NCBI GenBank assembly: GCA_045648165.1
Contig: JAZRNL010000047.1
Coordinates: 1 to 29,324 of the forward strand
Length of the DNA: 29,324 bases
Source: RGIG9115 sp045648165
Lineage (GTDB): Bacteria > Bacillota > Clostridia > UBA1381
Reading direction: 5' to 3'
Position numbers and translations under genes: made by a program. Shown in pieces: positions 22,387-29,324 of the stretch. Under the pieces are notes generated by a model. It was not told the DNA's origin. It saw only the letters and a list, made by a program, of their open reading frames with translations, and made no database searches. Each line of letters starts with the position of its first letter. Positions within the stretch are counted from its first letter, which is position 1.

Positions 22387-22647
22387 GTGGAAATAAGATA
22401 TAGTAAATTAGCAGTAAAATTTATAAATTCACTGGATAAGAATAATAAACTACGGATAAAAACAGGAATCGAAAAGCTTATTCTTACACCTCCCGAAGGT
22501 GATATAAAGCAGCTTCACGGATATTCTGATGTTCGTTATCGTTTAAGAGTGGGTAAGTTTAGAGTAATATATAAATACACAGAAGAAAATAGACTTATGA
22601 TACTTAATATATTGGATATTGGCAACAGAGGAGATATTTACAAATAA
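22387..22647 (+). CDS. RelE/ParE-superfamily toxin
   Basis: This 86-aa basic protein starts with GTG behind AGGTGG. The fold signature is clear: an N-terminal helix pair (A-V-K-F-I-N-S-L, then R-I-K-T-G-I-E-K-L), Q-L-H-G-Y at ~42-46, R-Y-R-L-R-V-G-K-F-R-V-I-Y at 50-62, and a final strand with L-D-I-G-N-R-G-D-I-Y. Arg52, Arg54, Lys57 and Arg59 are where RelE-type RNases keep catalytic or RNA-binding residues. RelE members cut ribosome-bound mRNA, while ParE members poison gyrase; sequence alone leans to RelE. The partner gene follows after 17 bp, in toxin-first order. Confidence 0.88.
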   Translation: MEIRYSKLAVKFINSLDKNNKLRIKTGIEKLILTPPEGDIKQLHGYSDVRYRLRVGKFRVIYKYTEENRLMILNILDIGNRGDIYK

Positions 22648-22664
22648 AAGGAGTGTGTTATATT

Positions 22665-22874
22665 ATGAGCAATACAACAAGAGAGATTGCATATCTCGTT
22701 GATATGCTGCCGGAACAGGATCAGAATTTGGCATATGAGCTTATAAAGAAAATGGTGCTTGCATGGGATCCTGATTTTACAAAACTTACACCATCTGAAA
22801 AGAAGAGTATAGATATTGCTGAAACTGAAATATCCAGAGGTGAGTATGTCACACATAATCAGATAGAATGGTAA
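22665..22874 (+). CDS. Antitoxin partner of the RelE/ParE toxin
   Basis: This 69-aa acidic protein is preceded by AAAAGGAG; a start 12 bases earlier (ATG 22653) lacks a good site. The N-terminus is helical (E-I-A-Y-L-V-D-M-L-P-E-Q, then Y-E-L-I-K-K-M-V). The C-terminal half W-D-P-D-F-T-K-L-T-P-S-E, then E-I-S-R-G-E-Y-V, matches, from memory, small antitoxin-like proteins found beside RelE genes in Clostridia. The C-terminal part probably wraps the toxin. No ribbon-helix-helix or HTH motif is obvious, so whether it represses the operon is unclear. Confidence 0.7.
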   Translation: MSNTTREIAYLVDMLPEQDQNLAYELIKKMVLAWDPDFTKLTPSEKKSIDIAETEISRGEYVTHNQIEW

Positions 22875-22892
22875 AATATATGTTAATTGTAT

Positions 22893-22936
22893 AGTAAAGT
22901 TATGACCACCGTTTTGCCGGTGGTCATAACTTTACT
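22893..22936. terminator. Perfect 19-bp inverted repeat after the TA pair
   Basis: Arms 22893-22911 and 22918-22936 (core GTTATGACCACCG) are exact complements around a TTTTGC loop. There is no T-run after it in the gene direction. It may terminate the TA transcript or be part of the adjacent repeat element. Confidence 0.6.
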
Positions 22937-22942
22937 TGTAAT

Positions 22943-23007
22943 GGGGACGTGCCGCTTTTTGCAACTTTTGGTTTACATAATATCTGGACGCAGAACCGTC
23001 CCCTGTC
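22943..23007. repeat. REP-like intergenic repeat, copy B, with an inverted partner
   Basis: CAGAACCGTCCCCTGTC at 22991-23007 is identical to copy A at 17135. A second unit, GGGGACG at 22943-22949, is the exact inverse of CGTCCCC at 22997-23003, so the element can fold into a ~60-nt hairpin. Two inverted units with a short spacer suit a REP-type element mobilised in trans by a REP-associated (IS200-like) transposase. No transposase is in the window. The rest of the 349-bp gap holds the hrcA promoter and CIRCE. Confidence 0.6.
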
Positions 23008-23133
23008 ACGGATGATTTTTAAATCCTTTTATACATAATAGGAAGTAAATTTTAATTGTCATACAAAAAAACGGGCAGAAAGGAGATATATTAGTATAAA
23101 ATGTTAATAAATTATAAATTGTTGAAATAACTC

Positions 23134-23162
23134 TTGACAAAGGGGGGTAATAGTGGTATTTT
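23134..23162 (+). promoter_or_regulatory. Heat-shock operon promoter
   Basis: TTGACA (23134-23139), a 17-bp spacer and TATTTT (23157-23162) give a start near 23170, just upstream of the CIRCE element, so CIRCE lies at the start of the transcript. Confidence 0.82.
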
Positions 23163-23177
23163 AAGTAATGAAAAATA

Positions 23178-23204
23178 TTAGCACTCATCTCAGTCGAGTG
23201 CTAA
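23178..23204 (+). promoter_or_regulatory. CIRCE operator (HrcA binding site)
   Basis: TTAGCACTC, nine bases, GAGTGCTAA: an exact match to the CIRCE consensus. It lies 19 bases before hrcA. HrcA binds CIRCE and represses the operon; repression is relieved when GroEL is titrated by unfolded protein (established for the family). Confidence 0.98.
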
Positions 23205-23223
23205 TAACCCGGAAGGTGGCACT

Positions 23224-24273
23224 ATGGATTTAAATGATAGAAAGCGTAAAATCCTTCATGCTATCATTGACGAATACATCGGAACGGCTGAACCGGTGGG
23301 TTCAAGAGCTATTTCAAAAATTAAGGAATTGGGGCTCTCCAGTGCAACAATCCGTAACGAAATGGCAGACCTTGAAGAAATGGGGTATCTTATTCAGCCC
23401 CACACCTCAGCAGGCCGTGTCCCGTCGGATGAGGGATACAGATTTTATGTAGATTCTCTAATGGCCCGGTATCGCCTTGGAATGGAGGCAATAGAAGGGC
23501 TTCATCTGGAGCTTGAAAAAAGAGTAAGTCAATTGGATAAGGTTATAAAGAAAGCGGGAATGATAACTGCAGCCCTTACCCAATATACCACATTCATCAC
23601 CACGCCTCAGCAGAATTTGTCTCAGATAAATAAAATAGATATAATCGACCTTGGCGACGGAAAAACTCTTATTATAGCAGTAACCCGTGACGGACTTGTG
23701 AAAAACAGAACGCTTCGTGTGAGCCTTGGTGCAGATAAAGCTGCTCGCTTTGGTGCTATTCTCACTTCAAAGCTTGTAGGGCTTTCTGTTGACGAGATTG
23801 ATTTTGAAAAAATCCGTGAAATTGAATCTGCAATTTCAAGAGATATGGAAATAAGCCCGCGTCTTCTTGTAAATATTCTCGATTTTGTATACGAAACCAT
23901 TTCCGAGTTTTCAACCACCGATATTTTTGTTGATAATGCAAAATCAATTTTCAACTATCCTGAATACAGGGATATTGAAAAGGCAAGAGAGATGCTTGGT
24001 TTTCTTGAGAATAAAGACGATCTCAAGCGCCTTGCAGTCCGTGACCGCGACCGTGATGATATCACTGTCACAATCGGAGATGAGAACGATGAGGGACCTC
24101 TCAAAAATTGCAGTCTTGTTACGGTTAATTATTCGTTGGGCGACAAAAAAGGCGGCAAAATCGGAGTTATAGGACCTAAACGGATGGACTATGCAAAGGT
24201 GTTTGCAAGTCTTGACCTTATATCGACACATATAGACCGGATACTTAATTTGTATCGTGGGGAATCTGAATAG
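23224..24273 (+). CDS. hrcA: Heat-inducible transcription repressor HrcA
   Basis: This 349-aa repressor has an N-terminal winged helix (residues ~1-75) containing S-S-A-T-I-R-N-E-M-A-D-L-E-E-M-G-Y-L and T-S-A-G-R-V-P-S-D-E-G-Y-R, the most conserved block of HrcA. A GAF-like region with the family insertion follows, and a C-terminal K-R-M-D-Y-A-K-V segment. Length is typical. The start has GGAAGG eight bases upstream. It is the first gene of the operon, so it represses itself through the CIRCE site 19 bases before its start. Confidence 0.98.
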   Translation: MDLNDRKRKILHAIIDEYIGTAEPVGSRAISKIKELGLSSATIRNEMADLEEMGYLIQPHTSAGRVPSDEGYRFYVDSLMARYRLGMEAIEGLHLELEKRVSQLDKVIKKAGMITAALTQYTTFITTPQQNLSQINKIDIIDLGDGKTLIIAVTRDGLVKNRTLRVSLGADKAARFGAILTSKLVGLSVDEIDFEKIREIESAISRDMEISPRLLVNILDFVYETISEFSTTDIFVDNAKSIFNYPEYRDIEKAREMLGFLENKDDLKRLAVRDRDRDDITVTIGDENDEGPLKNCSLVTVNYSLGDKKGGKIGVIGPKRMDYAKVFASLDLISTHIDRILNLYRGESE

Positions 24274-24287
24274 AAAGGAGATACTTT

Positions 24288-24812
24288 ATGGAGGACAATA
24301 AAGAAACCGAGCAGCAGGTTCAGGAAGAAGAAATTACTTCTGAAGCAGAAGAAAAGATTGCGGAACCCATCGAACCCGAAGCTTCTAAAGCAAAGGAGTG
24401 GGAGGATAAGTATATCAGGCTCTATGCAGAGTTTGACAATTTCAAAAAGCGCTCACAACGAGAAAAGGATGCCCGATATGGCGACGCGGTTATTGATACC
24501 GTTACAGAAATTCTTACCGTTGCCGACAATCTTGAGCGTGCTCTTGCTCTTGAGGTAACTGATGAAGAAGCGGTAAAGGTACGTGATGGAGTAGCTATGG
24601 TTTATAAGCAGCTTCAGGAAACCCTTGCAAAACTTGGAGTAACTGAAATCAAAGCTCTGGGTGAGCAGTTTGATCCTAACCTTCATAATGCAGTAATGCA
24701 CATAGAAGACGAAACAATTGACGATAATACAGTTGTTGAGGAATTTATGAAGGGTTACATTTACAACAATTCAAGGGTTGTAAGACATTCAATGGTAAAA
24801 GTAGCAAATTAA
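24288..24812 (+). CDS. grpE: Nucleotide exchange factor GrpE
   Basis: This 174-aa DnaK cochaperone releases ADP from DnaK. An acidic N-terminal tail (E-E-E-I-T-S-E-A-E-E) precedes the long coiled-coil dimerisation helix (K-Y-I-R-L-Y-A-E-F-D-N-F-K-K-R). The C-terminal beta domain has F-D-P-N-L-H-N-A-V and a G-Y-I-Y-N-N-S-R-V-V-R-H-S-M-V-K-V-A-N ending, the PROSITE-type GrpE signature. It starts 14 bp after hrcA behind GAAAGGAG. About 200 bp of non-coding sequence then separates it from dnaK; I see no promoter or terminator there that I can support. Confidence 0.97.
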   Translation: MEDNKETEQQVQEEEITSEAEEKIAEPIEPEASKAKEWEDKYIRLYAEFDNFKKRSQREKDARYGDAVIDTVTEILTVADNLERALALEVTDEEAVKVRDGVAMVYKQLQETLAKLGVTEIKALGEQFDPNLHNAVMHIEDETIDDNTVVEEFMKGYIYNNSRVVRHSMVKVAN

Positions 24813-25013
24813 ATCCGGTTAAAATTGCTCATATCCCGCACCTGCCCCGGCTTATGTACTACAATAAACTGCATAAGTTCTACCAACAAAATCAAAGATT
24901 TTGGGTATCACTTAACGAAGTACACTGCGCCCGTGCAGTTACGGAATCTGAACGATTTTTCCGTGGATTTAGGGCTTATGAAATGTTTTTAATTGAGAAA
25001 GGAAGAATAAAAA

Positions 25014-26846
25014 ATGGGAAAAATTATTGGTATTGACCTTGGTACAACAAACTCTTGTGTTGCCGTTATGGAAGGCGGTAACCCCACAGTTATCACAAAC
25101 TCAGAAGGTGCAAGAACAACTCCGTCTGTTGTTGCATTCCTTAAAGACGGCGAGAGAATAGTTGGTCAGGTCGCAAAAAGACAGGCTGTAACAAATGCAG
25201 ACCGCACAATCATTTCTATTAAAAGAGAAATGGGAACAAACTATAAGGTAAACATCGACGATAAGGCATACACACCTCAGGAAATCTCAGCTATGGTGCT
25301 TTCAAAGCTCAAAGCTGATGCAGAGGCTTATCTCGGCGAAACAGTAACTCAGGCAGTTATCACCGTTCCTGCATACTTTAACGACTCACAGCGTCAGGCA
25401 ACAAAGGACGCAGGTAAAATCGCAGGTCTTGAAGTTCTTCGTATAATCAACGAGCCTACAGCTGCAGCACTTGCATATGGTATGAGCGATAAGGACCAGA
25501 CAATCCTTGTATACGACCTTGGCGGCGGTACATTCGACGTATCAATCCTCGAAATCGGCGACGGAGTTTTTGAAGTTCTTTCAACAAACGGCGACACACG
25601 CCTCGGCGGTGACGACTTTGATAACAGAATTATGGAATACCTTGTTTCCGAGTTCAAGAAAACAGATGGTGTAGACCTTTCAACAGATAAGGTTGCAATG
25701 CAAAGACTAAAAGAAGCTGCAGAAAAGTCAAAGATTGAGCTTTCAACAATGACTACTTCAAGCATCAATCTTCCCTTTATCACAGCAGACCAGACAGGTC
25801 CGAAGCATATGGATATAACTCTTACAAAGGCTAAGTTTGATGAGCTTACATCAGACCTTGTAGACAGAACAATCACATGCATAAGAAACGCTATGCGTGA
25901 TGCAAACGTATCTGCATCAGACATCAGCGAAGTTCTTCTTGTGGGCGGTTCTTCACGTATTCCTGCGGTTCAGGAAGCAGTTAAGAGAGAAATGAACAAA
26001 GAGCCTCATAAGGGAATTAACCCCGACGAATGTGTAGCTGTTGGTGCGGCACGTCAGGCGGCAGTTCTCGGCGGCGAAGAAACAGGCGTTCTTCTTCTCG
26101 ACGTAACACCTCTTTCGCTTGGTATCGAAACAATGGGCGGCGTATTTACAAAGCTTATTGAAAGAAACACAACAATCCCTGCAAGCAAATCTCAGATTTT
26201 CTCAACCGCTGCAGATGGTCAGACAAGTGTTGAAGTTCACGTGCTTCAGGGTGAAAGAGAAATGGCTCAGTATAATAAAACTCTCGGCCGTTTCAACCTC
26301 ACAGGCATAGCTCCGGCTCCCAGAGGTGTACCCCAGATTGAAGTAACATTTGATATAGATGCAAATGGTATTGTTAAAGTATCGGCAAAAGACCTTGGTA
26401 CAGGTAACGAGCAGAACATCACAATTACTGCTTCTTCAAACCTTTCGGATGAGGATATAGAAAGAGCAGTTCAGGAAGCTGAAAAGTATGCCGAAGAAGA
26501 TAAGAAGAGAAAAGAAGAGGTTGAAATTAAGAATAATGCCGAAACTCTTGTTTATCAGTCAGAAAAGGCTATCGGTGAAATTGGCGATAAGGTAGATGCT
26601 GCTGAAATCGATGGCGTAAAGGCAGAAATCGAAAAGGTTAAAGAAGCTCTTAAGGGAACAGACAGCGATGCTATAAAGGCGGCAAGTGAAGCTCTCTCAC
26701 AGAAATTCTATGCCCTTTCAGAAAAGCTCTACAGTCAGGCTAATCCTCAGGGAGCACCCGGCGCAGACCCCACACAGGGCGCAGCACCCGGCGGTGATAA
26801 TGTATACGAAGCAGACTACAGGGAAGTAAACGACGATAACAACTAA
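25014..26846 (+). CDS. dnaK: Molecular chaperone DnaK (Hsp70)
   Basis: This 610-aa chaperone has the N-terminal ATPase start K-I-I-G-I-D-L-G-T-T-N-S-C, V-Y-D-L-G-G-G-T-F-D-V-S in the middle, and V-L-L-V-G-G-S-S-R-I-P-A near residue 307. The substrate-binding domain begins near 365 (L-D-V-T-P-L-S-L-G-I-E-T). A helical lid and a Gly/Ala/Pro/Gln-rich tail end in an acidic E-A-D-Y-R-E-V-N-D-D. Length is normal for Clostridia. The start has GAAAGGAAG upstream. It is in the CIRCE operon; dnaJ lies 319 bp downstream. Confidence 0.99.
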   Translation: MGKIIGIDLGTTNSCVAVMEGGNPTVITNSEGARTTPSVVAFLKDGERIVGQVAKRQAVTNADRTIISIKREMGTNYKVNIDDKAYTPQEISAMVLSKLKADAEAYLGETVTQAVITVPAYFNDSQRQATKDAGKIAGLEVLRIINEPTAAALAYGMSDKDQTILVYDLGGGTFDVSILEIGDGVFEVLSTNGDTRLGGDDFDNRIMEYLVSEFKKTDGVDLSTDKVAMQRLKEAAEKSKIELSTMTTSSINLPFITADQTGPKHMDITLTKAKFDELTSDLVDRTITCIRNAMRDANVSASDISEVLLVGGSSRIPAVQEAVKREMNKEPHKGINPDECVAVGAARQAAVLGGEETGVLLLDVTPLSLGIETMGGVFTKLIERNTTIPASKSQIFSTAADGQTSVEVHVLQGEREMAQYNKTLGRFNLTGIAPAPRGVPQIEVTFDIDANGIVKVSAKDLGTGNEQNITITASSNLSDEDIERAVQEAEKYAEEDKKRKEEVEIKNNAETLVYQSEKAIGEIGDKVDAAEIDGVKAEIEKVKEALKGTDSDAIKAASEALSQKFYALSEKLYSQANPQGAPGADPTQGAAPGGDNVYEADYREVNDDNN

Positions 26847-26871
26847 GGGGATGCATAAAAATGCACAGACC

Positions 26872-27149
26872 GTTCAATGGCAGTTTATGTAACACCTAAA
26901 ATAAATCTGCTAAGTAATTGTGGTTTTGGTTGAAACCCGCAAAAATGCGGGTTTCTTACTGTTTGGTTGCCATTGAACTACAAGCGTAACTCACCGTCGA
27001 CGTACTAATGTACGCCTTCGGGCAGGGTTTTATGTGCTTAGGCACATAAAACTTCGTTCCGTTTGTTCTGCACTATTTTTCTTCATCCCTAACGAGTCTT
27101 ATCGCTCATTTTTCATTGTTAATTATTTATTGCGATTGAATATCAATCG
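26872..27149. repeat. Hairpin-rich intergenic element between dnaK and dnaJ (possible MITE- or REP-type insertion)
   Basis: The 319-bp gap contains 11-bp inverted ends GTTCAATGGCA (26872-26882) and TGCCATTGAAC (26968-26978) enclosing a GC hairpin GAAACCCGC/GCGGGTTTC (26932-26940/26947-26955). Next come a GTAC-taat-GTAC palindrome (27002-27013), an 11-bp hairpin GTTTTATGTGC/GCACATAAAAC (27027-27037/27042-27052), and CGATTGA-ata-TCAATCG (27133-27149) just before the dnaJ ribosome site. No coding sequence is supported. The GC hairpin may terminate dnaK transcripts. The mobile origin is inference. Confidence 0.45.
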
Positions 27150-27165
27150 GACAGGGAGAACAATA

Positions 27166-28293
27166 ATGGCAGATAAAAGAGATTATTACGAAGTCCTCGG
27201 TGTTAGTAAAGGTGCGAGTGATGATGAACTGAAAAAAGCATACCGTAAGGTTGCGAAAAAATATCATCCCGACCTTCACCCTAACGATAAAGAGGCAGAA
27301 GAGAAATTTAAAGAAGTAAACGAAGCCTATGCAGTCCTCAGCGACTCGGAAAAACGCTCTCGTTACGACCAGTTCGGCCATGCCGGAGTTGATCCTAACT
27401 TTGGAGCCGGAGGCGGTGCGGGTGGCTTCGGCGGTTTTGATTTTGGTGATATATTCGGCGACTTTTTCGGTGGTGGCTTCGGCGGTTTTGGCGGCGGAGC
27501 AAGGCGAAACGGTCCCGTTAGAGGTAACGATGTTCGCCAGGTGGTTGACATAACTTTTGAAGAAGCGGCATTCGGAGTTCAGAAAAAGCTTAGTATAACC
27601 AAAATGGAGAACTGCTCTGTTTGTGGCGGAAGCGGTGCAAAACCGGGTACATCACCTGCAACCTGCGGACGCTGCGGCGGAACAGGCCAGGTAAAAAATC
27701 AGGTTCGCACACCATTGGGTTATATGACGAATATCGGTACATGTCCCGAATGTGGCGGAAAGGGTAAAATAATAAAAGACCCTTGCCGTGAGTGCAGAGG
27801 TACGGGAAAGGTACGCAAAAACTCCGTGATAGAATTCGATATCCCGGCAGGTATAGATAACGGTCAGACTATTCAGATAAGCGGTAAGGGCGAGCCCGGC
27901 GAAAGAGGCGGCCCCAATGGCGACTTGCTTGTGACTGTACGTGTTAAACCCCATCCTTTGTTTGAAAGAGATGGTTATAACGTGTTTATAGATATGCCCA
28001 TAACCTTTGTTCAGGCGGCTCTTGGTGCAACTGTAAAAGTTCCCACCCTTGACGGTGCGGTGGAATACGATATTCCCGAAGGAACTCAGAGTGAAACCAC
28101 ATTTAAGCTTAGAGGAAAGGGAATACCCTATCTTCGCAGCAAATCAAGGGGCGACCAGTATGTAAGAGTACGTGTAGAAGTTCCGTCAAATCTGTCCCAG
28201 AAGCAGAAAGATTTACTTCGTGAGTTCGATGAAGGAGTAAATTATAAGCAGAAAAAATCCTTTATGGATAAGGCGAAAAATTTCTTTAAATAA
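27166..28293 (+). CDS. dnaJ: Molecular chaperone DnaJ (Hsp40)
   Basis: This 375-aa cochaperone has a J domain with H-P-D at residues 34-36. A Gly/Phe-rich linker (~75-110) is followed by four zinc-binding C-x-x-C-x-G-x-G repeats (C-S-V-C-G-G, C-G-R-C-G-G, C-P-E-C-G-G, C-R-E-C-R-G) and C-terminal beta domains. It stimulates DnaK ATPase and delivers substrates. An in-frame upstream extension from 27034 encodes a non-J-domain lead; ATG 27166 with ACAGGGAG gives the usual M-A-D-K-R-D-Y-Y start. Type I DnaJ, complete. Confidence 0.98.
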   Translation: MADKRDYYEVLGVSKGASDDELKKAYRKVAKKYHPDLHPNDKEAEEKFKEVNEAYAVLSDSEKRSRYDQFGHAGVDPNFGAGGGAGGFGGFDFGDIFGDFFGGGFGGFGGGARRNGPVRGNDVRQVVDITFEEAAFGVQKKLSITKMENCSVCGGSGAKPGTSPATCGRCGGTGQVKNQVRTPLGYMTNIGTCPECGGKGKIIKDPCRECRGTGKVRKNSVIEFDIPAGIDNGQTIQISGKGEPGERGGPNGDLLVTVRVKPHPLFERDGYNVFIDMPITFVQAALGATVKVPTLDGAVEYDIPEGTQSETTFKLRGKGIPYLRSKSRGDQYVRVRVEVPSNLSQKQKDLLREFDEGVNYKQKKSFMDKAKNFFK

Positions 28294-28310
28294 TTGTTGT
28301 ATTTTAACAT

Positions 28311-28338
28311 AAAAACCGTGCAAAAAAGCACGGTTTTT
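28311..28338 (+). terminator. Terminator of the heat-shock operon
   Basis: AAAAACCGTGC (28311-28321) and GCACGGTTTTT (28328-28338) form a perfect 11-bp stem with an A6 loop, 17 bases after dnaJ. Confidence 0.95.
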
Positions 28339-28441
28339 GTTGGATTTATAGAAGTTTTTTGTACTTGTTGTTCAATAATAACAAAGTGGAGTTCCAGAGA
28401 ATGTACTAAATGACGAAAATCTTAAAAAGAGAAAAAAAGGG

Positions 28442-28470
28442 TTGCAAAAATATTACGCTTGCGTTATAAT
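28442..28470 (+). promoter_or_regulatory. Promoter of the secreted-protein gene
   Basis: TTGCAA (28442-28447), a 17-bp spacer and a perfect TATAAT (28465-28470). The leader is ~130 nt and ends in an AT-rich CAAAATTT/AAATTTTG inverted repeat (28560-28567/28584-28591) at the ribosome site. Nothing else is recognised in the 316-bp gap after dnaJ. Confidence 0.8.
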
Positions 28471-28609
28471 GTTAATGTTAAATGGTATAAAATTTATTAC
28501 ATATGTAGTAGGTTTTGGAATTGCCCGGTTCTTAAAATCTCATTTACATATAGCCCGATCAAAATTTTATTTCCATTTTATTTAAATTTTGAAAGGAGTA
28601 CTTTTAAAA

Positions 28610-29272
28610 ATGAAGGTTTTTAAGAAAGTTTTTGCTTTTGCTGTCGCATTAACAGCGATTGCAATGGCATCTTCAGCTATGGCTGCTGACGCTATTTATA
28701 GCGATGGCTCTGTTTCTGTAGAAAATGACTTCATCGGCGAAGCTCAGACAACTGTTGCAGTTGTTGATTCACGTTTCGGTGAAAATGACACTTATAGTGT
28801 TGAAGACATTTACTACGTAAACCAGGACACAGCTGCTAATATTGGCGATTTGCTTAACAACGGAGTTGAACTTCTTGTTAATAACGTCAATTTTGTGCCT
28901 GCAACAACTGAGGTTCGCGTAGGCGGAAACGACAAAGACACATATGAAACTTATTACATTCAGAAGCTTCAGGATGTTACTATTAATACAATAGCTCCCG
29001 ATGAAGATGATGCTGAAAGAAGATTTGGTTTCGACGGAACATACCAGTTTAACGGTGGATCAATAAGTGCAATTAAGTTTGAGCTTGAATCACTAGGCCA
29101 TGATGGTGCTCTCTATGAATCATCTGCTACAGTTGCAACAAACAACGATGCTTTGGTAGAGCAGCTCCTCGGTCGTATCCCCAGTGCTTATGGCGAATTT
29201 ACATTCGGTCTTGAAGTTGCAAATGTTCCTGCCGGTGTAACTGTAACGCTTACAGGCGTAACCGTTGAATAA
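28610..29272 (+). CDS. Secreted protein of unknown function
   Basis: This 220-aa protein has a clear signal peptide: basic M-K-V-F-K-K, a hydrophobic core A-F-A-V-A-L-T-A-I-A, and an A-M-A cleavage site after about residue 25. The mature ~195 residues are acidic, rich in Val, Asn, Asp and Thr, probably beta-sheet, and contain no Cys. There is no sortase motif, membrane anchor or lipobox, so it is likely released or non-covalently bound to the surface. I recognise no family. An upstream in-frame TTG at 28589 would overlap the GAAAGGAG site, so ATG 28610 is used. Codon use and promoter suggest strong expression. A small gene follows after 15 bp. Confidence 0.82.
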   Translation: MKVFKKVFAFAVALTAIAMASSAMAADAIYSDGSVSVENDFIGEAQTTVAVVDSRFGENDTYSVEDIYYVNQDTAANIGDLLNNGVELLVNNVNFVPATTEVRVGGNDKDTYETYYIQKLQDVTINTIAPDEDDAERRFGFDGTYQFNGGSISAIKFELESLGHDGALYESSATVATNNDALVEQLLGRIPSAYGEFTFGLEVANVPAGVTVTLTGVTVE

Positions 29273-29287
29273 GGGAGGTATATGATT

Positions 29288-29324
29288 ATGAAAAAGAATT
29301 ATACAAAGCCCGAAATCTTAGTAT
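29288..29324 (+). CDS. Start of a small protein, M-K-K-N-Y-T-K-P-E-I (3' end outside window)
   Basis: ATG 29288 lies nine bases after GGGAGG; an in-frame ATG at 29282 is too close. Only about 12 residues are visible: M-K-K-N-Y-T-K-P-E-I-L-V. From memory, short Clostridial proteins that begin this way are common and uncharacterised. It is 15 bp downstream of the secreted-protein gene and presumably cotranscribed. The Y-x-x-P-x-I pattern resembles the leader motif read by some RiPP (lasso) systems, but twelve residues cannot establish that. Confidence 0.6.
   Translation, partial: MKKNYTKPEILV

Noticed and set aside
24854..25036. 60-codon plus-strand frame between grpE and dnaK
   Set aside because: It overlaps the dnaK start in another frame, has no ribosome site, and shows no family resemblance.
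27034..27165. 44-residue N-terminal extension of DnaJ
   Set aside because: It crosses an intergenic hairpin and does not resemble DnaJ; the standard start at 27166 has a ribosome site.
1..29324. CRISPR array, tRNA, rRNA or IS transposase
   Set aside because: I found no regularly spaced repeats, no cloverleaf-like sequence and no transposase frame anywhere in the window.

Overview
The window looks like the chromosome of an anaerobic, moderately AT-rich Gram-positive of the class Clostridia, probably an uncultured gut lineage. The evidence is a class I heat-shock operon in the order hrcA-grpE-dnaK-dnaJ behind a CIRCE operator, a single-chain pyruvate:ferredoxin oxidoreductase, a pta-ackA acetate pair, class II aldolase, AGGAGG-type ribosome sites, and near-consensus sigma-A promoters with 17-bp spacers. 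I cannot name the species from the sequence alone.

Layout. (1) 1-4490 is the right-hand end of a prophage or phage remnant: the tail of an amidase endolysin, a holin, a connector-like protein, a 46-aa coiled-coil microprotein, a portal-like protein and a 405-aa virion-type protein. It ends at a bidirectional terminator shared with the convergent yajC. (2) 5019-7447 is the acetate/ATP module pta-ackA, with a strong promoter and a folded leader. (3) 7492-11589 is metal handling: a small membrane protein, a CopA-type Cu+ ATPase with a metal-binding domain at each end, then a yybP-ykoY (Mn2+) riboswitch with its terminator in front of a CaCA-family cation exchanger. (4) 11823-13738 is envelope lipid/glycan synthesis: a processive family 2 glycosyltransferase and a PgsA-like CDP-alcohol phosphatidyltransferase. 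(5) 13743-17081 (minus strand) is a YtrA-like GntR repressor plus ABC ATPase plus large permease, behind an apparent self-operator. (6) 17193-22208 is central carbon metabolism: fba (minus) and nifJ/PFOR (plus) diverge from a 470-bp intergenic region. (7) 22302-23007 is a toxin-first RelE/ParE-type TA pair followed by a long perfect inverted repeat and a REP-like sequence. (8) 23134-28338 is the heat-shock operon, with an unusual hairpin-rich 319-bp insert between dnaK and dnaJ. (9) 28442 to the end is a strongly promoted secreted protein of unknown function, followed by the start of a small protein beginning M-K-K-N-Y-T-K-P-E-I.

Functionally, aldolase, PFOR, Pta and AckA together cover hexose splitting, pyruvate to acetyl-CoA plus reduced ferredoxin, and acetyl-CoA to acetate plus ATP. 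The most interesting points are the Mn2+ riboswitch on a CaCA exchanger, a possible internal CopZ start inside copA, the phage module with lysis genes ahead of the portal, the 17-bp REP-like sequence found at two loci, the mutually exclusive hairpins in the PFOR leader, and the uncharacterised secreted-protein/peptide pair at the right edge. No clearly new multi-gene system is proven by this window; the edges (phage to the left, peptide locus to the right) are where one could be hiding.
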